A DNA stretch of 45,042 nt from contig JAHHIC010000103.1 in NCBI GenBank assembly GCA_019359035.1, forward strand, positions 1-45,042, read 5' to 3'. The position numbers were made by a program, and so were the translations under genes. Under the pieces are notes generated by a model, which saw only the letters and a list, made by a program, of their open reading frames with translations, did not search any database and had not been told where the DNA came from. This document shows positions 25,717 to 33,959 of the stretch, piece by piece. Source of the stretch: Scytonematopsis contorta HA4267-MV1. GTDB taxonomy: Bacteria; Cyanobacteriota; Cyanobacteriia; Cyanobacteriales; Nostocaceae. How positions within the stretch are numbered: position 1 is the stretch's first letter; each line of letters starts with the position of its first letter.

Positions 25717-26301
25717 CTATTTAACTGGATAATAAAGCTTATCTTTTTCGTTGAAACGCCAAGCATATTGGCTGTTATCCCGCTCCCTACACCAGCTTTC
25801 AAATTCTTTTTTATTAAGTGTTGTACGTTTTTCTACTATTTCTGCAACTTTTGTGTTTAGCCTTCTAGCTAAAGAAATCTCATCAAAGGGTTGAGGTTCG
25901 GGTGGTCGGGAATTGTGCAGATAGGGGTTACCACCAGACCTATAACGCGATTTAGAGGCATTAACACTTTGTTGTACAGCAGTTAACACCCCCTCAAATT
26001 GTGCCAACCGATTAGTCAAAGCTTCCAATTTTCCTTCTAAATTATCCAGCCTCTTTTCATGGTCGGGATTTACGCTGTGGTCTCTAACACTTTCTGCCAA
26101 ACGAAAAAAGTCTTCTTCCAATTGGTACAAACGTATATCTACACTCACTTCTGTACCCCGCACATCGCCCAAAATGTGGTGTAGTCCTTGGATTACCAAA
26201 TTGGTGGCTGAAGTTTTACGTTCAGCAGCAGCGGTGCGAAGTGCATTGGCCAAGGTTTTGGGAAGTTTAAAGTTAATTGACTCGCGTTCGATTCGTGCCA
26301 T
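25717..26301 (-). CDS. Ribbon-helix-helix DNA-binding protein with coiled coil
   Basis: I chose the ATG at 26301 (MARIERESINFKL) over a GTG three codons upstream; the sequence GGTG lies about six bases before the ATG. The product is 194 residues. Residues 1-45 form an RHH/CopG-like domain (RESINFKLPKTLANALRTAA, ATNLVIQGLHHIL). A coiled coil follows at about 65-112 (RLYQLEEDFFRLAESV, RLDNLEGKLEALTNRLAQFE). The C-terminal region (LARRLNTKVAEIVEKRTTLN...AWRFNEKDKLYYPV) resembles a small DNA- or protein-binding module. It faces the GGTGACAC repeat array upstream, so it may be a plasmid copy-number or centromere-binding regulator. That role is inferred. Confidence 0.75.
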   Translation of the reverse strand: MARIERESINFKLPKTLANALRTAAAERKTSATNLVIQGLHHILGDVRGTEVSVDIRLYQLEEDFFRLAESVRDHSVNPDHEKRLDNLEGKLEALTNRLAQFEGVLTAVQQSVNASKSRYRSGGNPYLHNSRPPEPQPFDEISLARRLNTKVAEIVEKRTTLNKKEFESWCRERDNSQYAWRFNEKDKLYYPVK

Positions 26302-26684
26302 ATTCCACACCCTGTTATATACACCCAGTATAGAAAGTCTACAATTTTTTGGCTCCGGGAGTGCAATTCAAGAACGGAGATTGGACACGCACTTAAAAGA
26401 CAAATAAATATACTTTTATGGGGTAGCACGCTTCATAAGAAATATTTTCGATATGTTGGCATCAAACCGCTGTCACCACTCAATCCTGACTACGACATTA
26501 CGACAGCCTTAAAAACTTGCATATTTTTCTTTCTTATTGATGATGAGGTCTCTGTCCCGCTCCACAACTTTAACTCACTCGCGTAGAGAACACCCAAACC
26601 CTATAAAATAACATCCGTTTTATTTTAAAAAATCTAAGTAAGAAAAAGTAATAATCAGTACAAAATCACCCCTGATGGAACCCA

Positions 26685-26919
26685 GGTGACACCTTGGTCG
26701 CACTTTAGTTGAATCTTGGTGACACCCAGCTTACACCTGAGGGCTATTTTCTCCCTCTAAATAATAAAAGTCTTTTTTCTCCATTCAGATAAAATGTTCT
26801 TATTATCAGGCTAATTGACATCTAACTGAAGGTTAATAAACGCCTAATAAACGCCTAATTGATGTTTGGTTTAACCTAGGTGGCACTTCAGTTAAAGCTA
26901 GGTGACATCTGGGTGACAC
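26685..26919. repeat. Helically phased GGTGACAC repeat array
   Basis: GGTGACAC or one-mismatch forms occur at 26685, 26696 (GGTCGCAC), 26718, 26879 (GGTGGCAC), 26901 (GGTGACAT) and 26912. The spacings are 11 and 22 in the first group and 22 and 11 in the second. Between them an inverted repeat (AACTGAAG near 26825, CTTCAGTT near 26886) and 11-bp tandem units lie. Phasing at one or two helical turns on the same face is typical of iterons, centromeres and RHH operators. Confidence 0.65.
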
Positions 26920-27055
26920 CAAAAACACTTTTTCGCAATAACCCCAAATAATTGACAATTGAAAAGAGTCAATTTGTCACATGATACTACTATTGTAGCA
27001 CTCACAACCCCAAGAAGATGGCTCGTGGGAAACAAGGATTAGTCCGAGACGGTTG

Positions 27056-27116
27056 ACCCGTGAAAAAAAAACCATTTCTCAGACGCATCCCTGAAAACAA
27101 TTTTTTTTTCACGGGT
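27056..27116. repeat. Perfect 16-bp inverted repeat, hairpin candidate
   Basis: ACCCGTG plus nine A (27056-27071) pairs with nine T plus CACGGGT (27101-27116) across a 29-base loop. With T or A runs in the stem it could terminate transcription in either direction or act as a single-strand structure. Confidence 0.7.
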
Positions 27117-27317
27117 TTAAAAAAAAGGATGGGGTGGAGATTGCTCTAAAAAAAACTCTTATGGTTTGGGGATTGCCCTAAAAAACAAGGATTAATCGCA
27201 TCACGTCGGGAATAAATCTTATTACACTTGTCTTACAAAAATACTACAAAATCCCAAATTACTACGCACTCTTACCTTTATCAATATGCGAATTGTAATT
27301 ATGGTTACAGATTAGCC

Positions 27318-27480
27318 AGTGCTAATCATAAGATTACAAAAGTGCTCTAATGATTACAAAAGTGTTCTTTTGTGCAGCATACTCACGACAAACTCGCTCA
27401 AATTGCTCAAAATACGTCAACCGAATTAGTAAATAGATTGTAAGAGTGCTAATCATAAGATAACAAAAGTAATCTTTTGT
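27318..27480. repeat. 26-bp direct repeats with ACAAAAG/CTTTTGT hairpins
   Basis: AGTGCTAATCATAAGATTAC (continuing AAAAGT) at 27318-27343 recurs at 27445-27470 with one mismatch. Short hairpins ACAAAAG-TGTT-CTTTTGT (27356-27373) and ACAAAAG-TAAT-CTTTTGT (27463-27480) accompany them. They lie beyond the 3' end of the parM gene. Confidence 0.65.
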
Positions 27481-27989
27481 ATCGCATTGCTTATCTTATG
27501 TATCGACCATCAATTAAGCTGTTAATTGAGTGACTCCTGTCACATCACATAATACTATTTGTAGCATCAGTCGTACCATCAACATCAGGAATATTAGCCG
27601 CATTGTTTAAAGTTTGATACTTTTTAGTGTGCTTTTACCGGAATGCGTAACCAAATTATGAACCATATCCTGTCCAAAAGTTTACGTAATTTATAGGGTT
27701 ACGGCTCTTGAGTTGGGTAAAATTTTGGGACAAATTATGGTTCAAATCACCTGACGGGTCAACCATCAATACAGAAAAAACCTCAATATTTAATTTTCTA
27801 ACCTTACCTCTGTATCTATTACCTGAATCAAGTATTACCAACCAATTATAAAAACCTGAATCAACTTATAAAAACCGCTCATCAAGTTTGAAATATCCAG
27901 AATTATTTGCGCCCAACTCAGTCGCAGCATCCAAGCGGGATAAGCATTGTTAAATTCAATAAAAAGTACGCATTAACTACTAGCTTGAT

Positions 27990-29348
27990 TCAAATATCAT
28001 CAGACATAGCAAGAACACCACGAGCCTTAAGTCTCGCTGCTTCAGCATCCTTAATTCTTTTTCTTTCTTCAATTAAGGCTAATTCTTCTTTAGCTTTAGC
28101 TTCTTCACTCGCTTCTTTTTTAGCTTTAAGGTAAGCCAGAACCATATCTTTTAACCTAGCCGCACCGTCTTTTTTTTTTGACTCATCAAGTTTAGTAACA
28201 TAATACTGATACAAACCCAATGCATCAGCAAGACGTTCTCCCATACCCAATTTATCCAAAACATCGGGAACTACAATTCCACCATCCCACTCAACAGGAA
28301 TATGAAGATTATCGTAATATTCACACAATTCATCGGATATATATTGAGCAGTACCACCACAAAAAATTACAGAGTCCAACCCATCATTAATATTTTGTGA
28401 CAGCCACCGAATAACAGCATTTACATAATTACTGCGCTCAGTCATAGCAATTTTAGAGAATTTCTCCCCATCTGCAGTTAAGTCCTCACCTTTACGCTTG
28501 CGGGATAACTTAGCCAAAACAGCGCTATTACAATCAGAACCCGCACCAACCAAAGCTTGCAACACCTTGGGGTCATCCACTGAAAGTCCCGCACCAACAG
28601 CTTGTACAAATGAATTAACCAACCAGGACATCCCCAAGTCACAAGAAGCGCCTTCGGTTAGTTTACCCCGCACAAACTCTAGTACAGACAGATTACGGTA
28701 GCCAATCATAACTATTGCAATATTGCGTTTTTGGAATTCGTCATCACCCAACACACTGCGATGATGACAAGCGATGCCAAAACCTTCGCGCATTGCCTTA
28801 AAGTCAACCAGCTTTACCCGCAATACACCTGTTGGGGTTGTAAATTCTTCCAGAAGAGTCTTAAGTTTTTCTCCAAGAGCCTTACTATCCCCACCTTCCG
28901 ATGGTGGTAGAAGGACGCACAACCTAACTTTTAGTAATTTTGTTTTCTTGGTTAATTTCTGGCTAACAACCCAAAGCACACCAGCAATCTTGGGTAAAGC
29001 CAAATCAAACTTAAGGGAACGTAGCATTGGGCTACCGTGAAACTTTTTTGCAGCCAGATACCCAAGGGCGTAACTACCCTCATTTGGTAAACTGACCCAG
29101 CAGTTATCCTCTGGCAAACCACTTGTATCCAAGCCTGTAAGGGAATCCAAGCCCACATCTGCAACAGTTGAATCGATACAGATTACCTGTGGTTCTCCCA
29201 GTGGGTATTCCTGGAAGATAACCTTGGTCTTGCTCGCACCCAAATCAACAATCACGACTATTTCGCTATTTGGACGAGTGGGAGATTTATCCAAATTAGT
29301 CGCTTCAGTTTGTTTGTTGGATTGCTCTGTATTGGCTGTTTCGGTCAT
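27990..29348 (-). CDS. parM: ParM-like plasmid segregation actin
   Basis: A 452-residue actin-fold ATPase. An N-terminal unstructured stretch precedes phosphate-1 IVVIVDLGASKTKVIFQ (about 30-46). IAIVMIGYRNLSVLEFVRG (about 213-231) is the phosphate-2 region, and SVIFCGGTAQYISDEL (about 344-359) is the adenosine region. The C-terminus is a charged helix rich in Lys, Glu and Ala (EEAKAKEELALIEERKRIKD). ParM proteins polymerise and push plasmid copies apart when capped by ParR bound to parC. The gene lies downstream of a ParR-like gene on the same strand. The ATG overlaps the stop of a seven-codon leader frame (29345-29368) with a good ribosome site, suggesting coupled initiation. Confidence 0.85.
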   Translation of the reverse strand: MTETANTEQSNKQTEATNLDKSPTRPNSEIVVIVDLGASKTKVIFQEYPLGEPQVICIDSTVADVGLDSLTGLDTSGLPEDNCWVSLPNEGSYALGYLAAKKFHGSPMLRSLKFDLALPKIAGVLWVVSQKLTKKTKLLKVRLCVLLPPSEGGDSKALGEKLKTLLEEFTTPTGVLRVKLVDFKAMREGFGIACHHRSVLGDDEFQKRNIAIVMIGYRNLSVLEFVRGKLTEGASCDLGMSWLVNSFVQAVGAGLSVDDPKVLQALVGAGSDCNSAVLAKLSRKRKGEDLTADGEKFSKIAMTERSNYVNAVIRWLSQNINDGLDSVIFCGGTAQYISDELCEYYDNLHIPVEWDGGIVVPDVLDKLGMGERLADALGLYQYYVTKLDESKKKDGAARLKDMVLAYLKAKKEASEEAKAKEELALIEERKRIKDAEAARLKARGVLAMSDDI

Positions 29349-29368
29349 TTGTCAGATGTAGTTGTCAT
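29345..29368 (-). CDS. Seven-codon leader frame overlapping the parM start
   Basis: ATG at 29368 follows AAGGAACC and encodes MTTTSDK, with TGA sharing bases with the parM ATG (ATGA). parM itself has no ribosome site at a normal distance, so ribosomes may terminate here and restart. The arrangement is seen; its use is inferred. Confidence 0.4.
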   Translation of the reverse strand: MTTTSDK

Positions 29369-29476
29369 GGTTCCTTAATATTTATCTCTAGAAACTTTTT
29401 CCCTGTCCGGAAAATAATGAGTGCGGTTTGCGTCTTCGGTTCGCAGCGTACCCAAGAAAGGCTTACTGCGAACTGC

Positions 29477-29905
29477 TTAACAACTGCCGTCCTCCAAAAA
29501 ATCATCCTCCACCGCATCATTATTCAAAGGGGGTGGTGATGCCAATTCGTCATATTCTGCCTTGTTGTCCATACTTAGGGACGTTTGAGGTATTGTTGTA
29601 TTTTGGGAGACCGAGTAAGCAAAAGGTAGCTCCTGGGAAGACAGCCCGCACTCCAGTCGAATTATTTCTATTTGCTGCATCAACTGGGCAATGGCTTTTT
29701 GTCCAACTGATTTAAGCTGTTTCCCCTTAACCCCTCGTTCCTTCAAAGCCAGCGGTAACCAATAAGGTCGAATTGCCTCACAAGCCAAGTCAGTTTGTGG
29801 TTGTCTTTGAGCCGCCAAATAATTAAAAACAATCCCGTCGTCAGTATGGGGCATACGCTTAACCCGCAATAAAGCTGGTTCCACCCGACTTGCTTTAGTA
29901 GCCAT
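29477..29905 (-). CDS. ParR-like adaptor protein
   Basis: A 142-residue protein encoded directly upstream of parM, with a 128-base gap. The N-terminal half (RVEPALLRVKRMPHTDDGIV, FNYLAAQRQPQTDLACEAIR, PYWLPLAL) resembles the ribbon-helix-helix fold of ParR proteins. These bind parC repeats as dimers. The C-terminal tail is acidic and flexible (NNDAVEDDFLEDGSC), as is the ParM-binding tail of ParR. A repeat region in front of the gene (29963-30101) would be its binding site. The call rests on context, size and local pattern rather than a strong motif. Confidence 0.6.
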   Translation of the reverse strand: MATKASRVEPALLRVKRMPHTDDGIVFNYLAAQRQPQTDLACEAIRPYWLPLALKERGVKGKQLKSVGQKAIAQLMQQIEIIRLECGLSSQELPFAYSVSQNTTIPQTSLSMDNKAEYDELASPPPLNNDAVEDDFLEDGSC

Positions 29906-29962
29906 CTACAACCAATCCCAGTAGTTAAATGTGTCGAACACAGTATAACTACTCAAAAACTT

Positions 29963-30101
29963 TAATGGTACATTTGTTGTACCCAACGGCACATTAATGG
30001 TGCAATATGGGTCAATAAATCATATTGGATAACCGAACTGCACCACCAGCAAACCCCATCAAGACAAGAGAAAAACCAATAGTGGGGTCAATAATGGTGC
30101 A
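29963..30101. promoter_or_regulatory. TAATGGTRCA repeats upstream of parR-like gene, candidate parC
   Basis: TAATGGTACA at 29963, TAATGGTGCA at 29995 and TAATGGTGCA at 30092, with inverted TGCACCAC near 30039 and GTGGTGCA near 30118. Their place directly before a parR-parM pair fits a centromere/operator that ParR binds while repressing the operon. Confidence 0.5.
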
Positions 30102-30436
30102 ACAATTGCTCTCTTCTGTGGTGCAGTAGCCTGAAAGTATTGCCGTATCTGGGATTGCGGTGTTTTGTAATATCCCCCGTGGACTACCGCAAAGGGATTT
30201 CGGGTGGGGCTATGAAATAGTCGTACTCACTACGGTTATTTGCCCTGGGGGGTGGCTTACGCCATGTCTCGCTGGCGCTCGTCACAAATAACCTCCGTTC
30301 GCCCCTTCGGGGTTAGTAGAAAGATATCCCGTAACTCCCAATCATCTTTGAATAAGGAAGAAGGGGACTCGCTTGGATGCCCTTGTTAATCAAACCACCA
30401 ATCAGCAACACCATAAAACTATGATTATTTCTAAAT
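30102..30436. other. Region upstream of the relaxase, candidate oriT
   Basis: A stem GGTTATTTG (30234-30242) and CAAATAACC (30285-30293) encloses a 42-base loop about 145 bases before the relaxase start. MobV relaxases usually nick near an inverted repeat just upstream of their gene, so this is the best oriT candidate, but the nick site itself is not recognised. Confidence 0.4.
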
Positions 30437-32152
30437 ATGCCCTACGCCATAGCGCGAATCAAAAAACTCAAAAAAGCAGACCTCGCTGGCTCTGAGTCAC
30501 ATACTGCCAGAAAGAAAGAGACCCCCAATGCTGATTCGTCCAAACAAAATATCCGGCTGATTGGTGGCACCGACCCAGAAAAAACATTAGAACAGTTGGT
30601 GGATGCTTTTATTGGACAGCACGAACAAAAGCGCAAAATCAGAACTGATGCTGTTTACGCGGTCGAAGTTCTCTTAACCGCATCGCCCCAGTACTACCGT
30701 CCAGACGACCCGCTAAGGGCTGGGTATTACGAGCAGGAACGTCTTGATAAATGGGTGGAGGCAAACGTTAAATGGTTACAGTCTACTTATGGCGACCGCA
30801 TTGTACGCGCAGAACTACATCTCGATGAGGCAACCCCCCACCTGCACGCATATCTAGTACCGCTTGATGAAAAAGGACAACTTAGGTGTAACCACTTCTT
30901 TGATGGTCGCAAGAAAATGCAAGCTTTCCAAGATAATTACCACAACGCAATGTCCTCACTGGAATTGGAGAGAGGCATCAAGGGAAGTGTAGCCAAACAC
31001 CAGGATATAAAAGACTTTTACTCTATTGTGGAATCCGGACGCGACCTGGAAGCCAACAAATTATCATCTGAACAACTCATAGCCAAGTCCGCAGATAGGG
31101 ACAGGGCAGTCAAGCGTAAGTCCGAGATGGAAGCAACAGCCAAAAAGCTCGCTCTTGAGAACGAACAATTAAAACTACAAGTTCAACAGTTACAGCTACA
31201 AGTTGACCAGTTACGGGATTTACCGCTTGAGTCTGTGGCTTGGCAGTTGGGATTAACTCAAAAACCGGGTGATAATCGACTATGGGGAGAAAATCACGTC
31301 ATTAATATAGATAATTCCAAGTGGTACGACTTCCACCCATCCCAAAATTTTGGTGGGGGTGGGGCAATTGACCTGGTGATGCACGTCAACCAGTACAGTT
31401 TTAAACAAGCGGTTGCTTGGTTGAGCGACCGTTTTGGGGAGGAGGGGGCAATAAGGGCTGGACGCAGTTACGGGGAACAACAAGCGGGTAAAGCAATTGA
31501 AACAGAACCCACTCCCCAGTTTGAACCTCCCCAACCAAATGATGAGAATTGGGCTTTGGTACATAATTACCTCACCCAAAAACGGGGATTGCGGTCTGAC
31601 CTTGTGGAGCTTCTATATAAAGTCCGAAGGGTGTACGCGGACAACAACCAAAATGCTGTGTTTGTGATGAAGAACCTGGAAGGAGAAACCAGCGGGGCGT
31701 TCTTGCGAGGGACTAAAGGGGAAAATAACGATTTTATGGGATATGCAAGAGGAACGAAACGGGATAAGGGTTGGTTTTACGTCAAATACTGGGGTCAACC
31801 AACTGATGATATCCAGCGGGTCGTAGTTTGTAAGTCACCAATCGAGGCATTATCAATTGTTCAGCTTGATATCGACCGAACGGATAAGCCACACGAGAAA
31901 ACACCACCACGAACTTTGTATTTGGCAGCTTCATGCCCCAAGAGTTTACCCCTTGAATATTTACAGTCCGTCCCGTCCGTGATAATTGCCTGTGGTAAAG
32001 ATGACTCGGAGTTAGTACAGAAGTTCGCTGAGTTACTGCCCTCGGCAACGAGCGCTAATTGCCAACAGAAAGATTGGAATTTGGAATTGTTGGAGAGACG
32101 GAGTTACAAGCAGGCAGAAAACAAGCAACAATCCAAGGGGATTGAGTTATAA
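30437..32152 (+). CDS. MobV-family relaxase fused to a primase/TOPRIM-like module
   Basis: A 571-residue protein. The N-terminal relaxase domain (1-210) includes YAIARIKKLK at the start and the MobV/Pre motif ELHLDEATPHLHAYLVPLD, whose HxDExTPHxH (His128 to His137) holds the metal. A coiled coil follows (about 215-265, ENEQLKLQVQQLQLQVDQL). The C-terminal half resembles plasmid primases: WYDFHPSQNFGGGGAIDLVM, a cysteine-free CHC2-like region, then YLTQKRGLRSDLVELL, RVVVCKSPIEALSIV and VIIACGKDDSE (TOPRIM-like Glu and Asp positions). It would nick the transfer origin and perhaps prime complementary-strand synthesis after transfer. No transfer operon is visible, so mobilisation probably needs helper functions. 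The start has no ribosome site. Confidence 0.9.
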   Translation: MPYAIARIKKLKKADLAGSESHTARKKETPNADSSKQNIRLIGGTDPEKTLEQLVDAFIGQHEQKRKIRTDAVYAVEVLLTASPQYYRPDDPLRAGYYEQERLDKWVEANVKWLQSTYGDRIVRAELHLDEATPHLHAYLVPLDEKGQLRCNHFFDGRKKMQAFQDNYHNAMSSLELERGIKGSVAKHQDIKDFYSIVESGRDLEANKLSSEQLIAKSADRDRAVKRKSEMEATAKKLALENEQLKLQVQQLQLQVDQLRDLPLESVAWQLGLTQKPGDNRLWGENHVINIDNSKWYDFHPSQNFGGGGAIDLVMHVNQYSFKQAVAWLSDRFGEEGAIRAGRSYGEQQAGKAIETEPTPQFEPPQPNDENWALVHNYLTQKRGLRSDLVELLYKVRRVYADNNQNAVFVMKNLEGETSGAFLRGTKGENNDFMGYARGTKRDKGWFYVKYWGQPTDDIQRVVVCKSPIEALSIVQLDIDRTDKPHEKTPPRTLYLAASCPKSLPLEYLQSVPSVIIACGKDDSELVQKFAELLPSATSANCQQKDWNLELLERRSYKQAENKQQSKGIEL

Positions 32153-32555
32153 ACCAACCCCAAGTCCTCCCTGTTAGGTTTACTGTTCCATTTTTGGGAA
32201 TTTTTAGAGGAGTAACGCTCGTCACGACACGACGAAAGCAACAGCAGCTTTAACCAGAACGCGATTTGGGACTACCCAAGAGATAAAGATTTATTGTGAA
32301 TAAAACCCAATTACCCGGTTGAGGTTCAACTGGCACTCCCCAATCCTTTGATGAGAGCACGGGCTTTTTCTAGATAGCCCAAAACCCTCAAAACCCTTAC
32401 CCTAAAGGAATTGTACAGTTTGTGACATCCTGTTTGCCATTATTGTCGCGTGGCAATTGCATAAACCAATTTTTACTCCCCCTATGTAAAAACATAAGCA
32501 AACAAACGATTGCGTAAAACTCAAAAAACAAACATGGTTATCAGGAGCAAAAAAA
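32153..32555. other. Spacer before the His-rich peptide genes
   Basis: No gene is seen. A small stem GGGCT...AGCCC near 32369-32389 lies in the middle. The first peptide gene start is preceded by CAGGAG, and its promoter presumably lies in the last 150 bases. Confidence 0.4.
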
Positions 32556-32750
32556 ATGTTTACCAATAATACATCCGCACAATTAAATTCTCAAGTATCC
32601 GACTTAGTTGAATTAGATGATAGCGATTTGGAATTAGTAACAGGTGGAAGTGGACACCACAAACATTACGAACACAAGCACAACAAGCACGGACATAAGC
32701 ACAATAAAAACATTGTAATCATCATCAAAAAGCCAAGTCACAAATATTAA
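32556..32750 (+). CDS. His-rich peptide with double-glycine leader, copy 1
   Basis: A 64-residue peptide. The first 33 residues form a leader ending LVELDDSDLELVTGG, a pattern of double-glycine leaders cut by C39-type ABC exporters. The core after GG is rich in His, Lys and Asn (SGHHKHYEHKHNKHGHKHNK) and ends with a hydrophobic IVIIIKK segment and PSHKY. It may be a bacteriocin-like or metal-binding secreted peptide. No modification enzyme, peptidase or exporter lies nearby, so export would depend on genes elsewhere. A second copy follows 289 bases on. CAGGAG lies upstream of the ATG. Confidence 0.75.
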   Translation: MFTNNTSAQLNSQVSDLVELDDSDLELVTGGSGHHKHYEHKHNKHGHKHNKNIVIIIKKPSHKY

Positions 32751-32844
32751 TTATCGACAATCAAACTGCATAATTTAATTTCTGTTACCCCGCACATTAA
32801 ATATATCAAGCTCACAAAAATCAAACATCATCAGGAGAAATAAA

Positions 32845-33039
32845 ATGTCTACCAATAACGCATCCACACAATTAACTTCCCAAGTATCCGACTTAGTTGA
32901 ATTAGATGATAGCGATTTGGAATTAGTAACAGGTGGAAGTGGACACCACAAACACGACAAACACAAGCACAACAAGCACGGACATAAGCACAATAAAAAC
33001 ATTGTAATCATCATCAAAAAGCCAAGTCACAAATATTAA
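32845..33039 (+). CDS. His-rich peptide with double-glycine leader, copy 2
   Basis: A tandem duplicate of the gene at 32556, 64 residues and nearly identical. Differences are confined to the first dozen residues and to the start of the core (HHKHDKHKHNK against HHKHYEHKHNK). The central leader LVELDDSDLELVTGG and the last 25 residues are unchanged, and the 5' and 3' flanks are also repeated. CAGGAG precedes the ATG. Retention of the leader and basic His core in both copies suggests selection on the product. A terminator-like hairpin follows at 33198-33235. Confidence 0.75.
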   Translation: MSTNNASTQLTSQVSDLVELDDSDLELVTGGSGHHKHDKHKHNKHGHKHNKNIVIIIKKPSHKY

Positions 33040-33197
33040 TTCTCGACAATCAAACTGCATAATTTGTTTGTGCTGTACCTATAAATAAGTGTAGAAGGCA
33101 TTCAAGCAATGACCTTTAAACAAAACACAGAATTATCTGTGTATTACACAAACAACTATAACGAACCTATATATCTAAAAAACGGGGACTTACCCCA

Positions 33198-33235
33198 ACT
33201 CAACCCAGTCGTTATGGCTGGGTAAATGAGTTTTT
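33198..33235 (+). terminator. Rho-independent terminator after the His-rich peptide pair
   Basis: ACTCAACCCAG (33198-33208) pairs with CTGGGTAAATGAGT (33218-33231) with a small internal bulge, followed by TTTTT. This would end transcripts of both peptide genes. Confidence 0.7.
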
Positions 33236-33302
33236 GCTGCATCAAGTCCGCGTTTTAGACATTGTATTAACTTTTGAGAACCCTAAAGCCACAAAGATGT
33301 AT

Positions 33303-33959
33303 TTATAAATAATCATTCACATCCAAAGCAATGACTTGGTTTGGAGCCAACAACCCACCAGCTTTCACAGCTTCCAACTCTCCTGTTTCTTTCGGATGCT
33401 GCACCCGAACAAAATCAAGAGCCTCATCGAAACTAGCTGCTTGAGCGATGTAGAATTTTGAACCAGATTTAAGCACCCAAATCGGTTTAGGCCAAGTGTG
33501 TCGGGGCTGCAATACAGCCTTATGTACAACTTTGTGGGTAAATTCAATCACTTGTGCAATACTGTCACTAGATAAAAACTCTCCCAACTCCGCTTGTAAA
33601 AATTGTTGAAGAATAGCAGTAGGAATATGTGAGACTATTTCAGCTTGATGTTGCGTAATATTTACTGGTAAAGCATTTGCAGAAGCAACCACAGATTCTA
33701 TTTTTCGGCTTACTTGGGAAACAATTGAATCAAAATCGCGTTCGGTTAGTACGTGCCCTAAATGCGTTTGCAGTAAACTCCTAAAGTTATCGTCGTCAAT
33801 ATTGATACTGCGATTATTTAAAAATTCCAAGAAATTACCATTAGCTACTCGACCACAACCAACTTCCCCATTGGATGCATCCTCTGCTGCTATCAATTCC
33901 ATCAAGCGCTCGTCTTGGCTTTGTTCGACACTTTTGGAAGAAGGAATTGATTGGGTCAT
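33303..33959 (-). CDS. Unknown protein coupled to a GNAT acetyltransferase
   Basis: A 218-residue protein with a Ser/Gln-rich N-terminus and a helical middle (RSLLQTHLGHVLTERDFDSI; ISHIPTAIL-like stretch near residue 110). The C-terminal part is about 155-218 (WVLKSGSKFYIAQAASFDEA, then a VQHPKETGELEAV stretch). No membrane segment or known motif. Its ATG overlaps the stop of the GNAT gene by four bases (ATGA at 33959-33956), so the two are translationally coupled. It could be the acetylation substrate, an antitoxin-like partner or a scaffold. I do not recognise the family. Confidence 0.65.
   Translation of the reverse strand: MTQSIPSSKSVEQSQDERLMELIAAEDASNGEVGCGRVANGNFLEFLNNRSINIDDDNFRSLLQTHLGHVLTERDFDSIVSQVSRKIESVVASANALPVNITQHQAEIVSHIPTAILQQFLQAELGEFLSSDSIAQVIEFTHKVVHKAVLQPRHTWPKPIWVLKSGSKFYIAQAASFDEALDFVRVQHPKETGELEAVKAGGLLAPNQVIALDVNDYL

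Larger units (their letters stand above)
26302..27989. other. Long repeat-rich non-coding region, candidate replication/partition locus
   Basis: About 1.7 kb with no convincing gene and three kinds of structure: phased GGTGACAC repeats (26685-26919), a 16-bp perfect inverted repeat (27056-27116) and 26-bp direct repeats with hairpins (27318-27480). TAATAAACGCC is tandemly repeated at 26834 and 26845. TGACAATTGA and TCAATTTGTCA near 26953-26978 form another imperfect dyad. A 61-codon minus-strand frame at 27656-27841 is not convincing. Confidence 0.55.

Noticed and set aside
33109-33225. 38-codon plus-strand frame after the His-rich peptides
   Set aside because: It overlaps a terminator hairpin, lacks a ribosome site and has no recognisable content.
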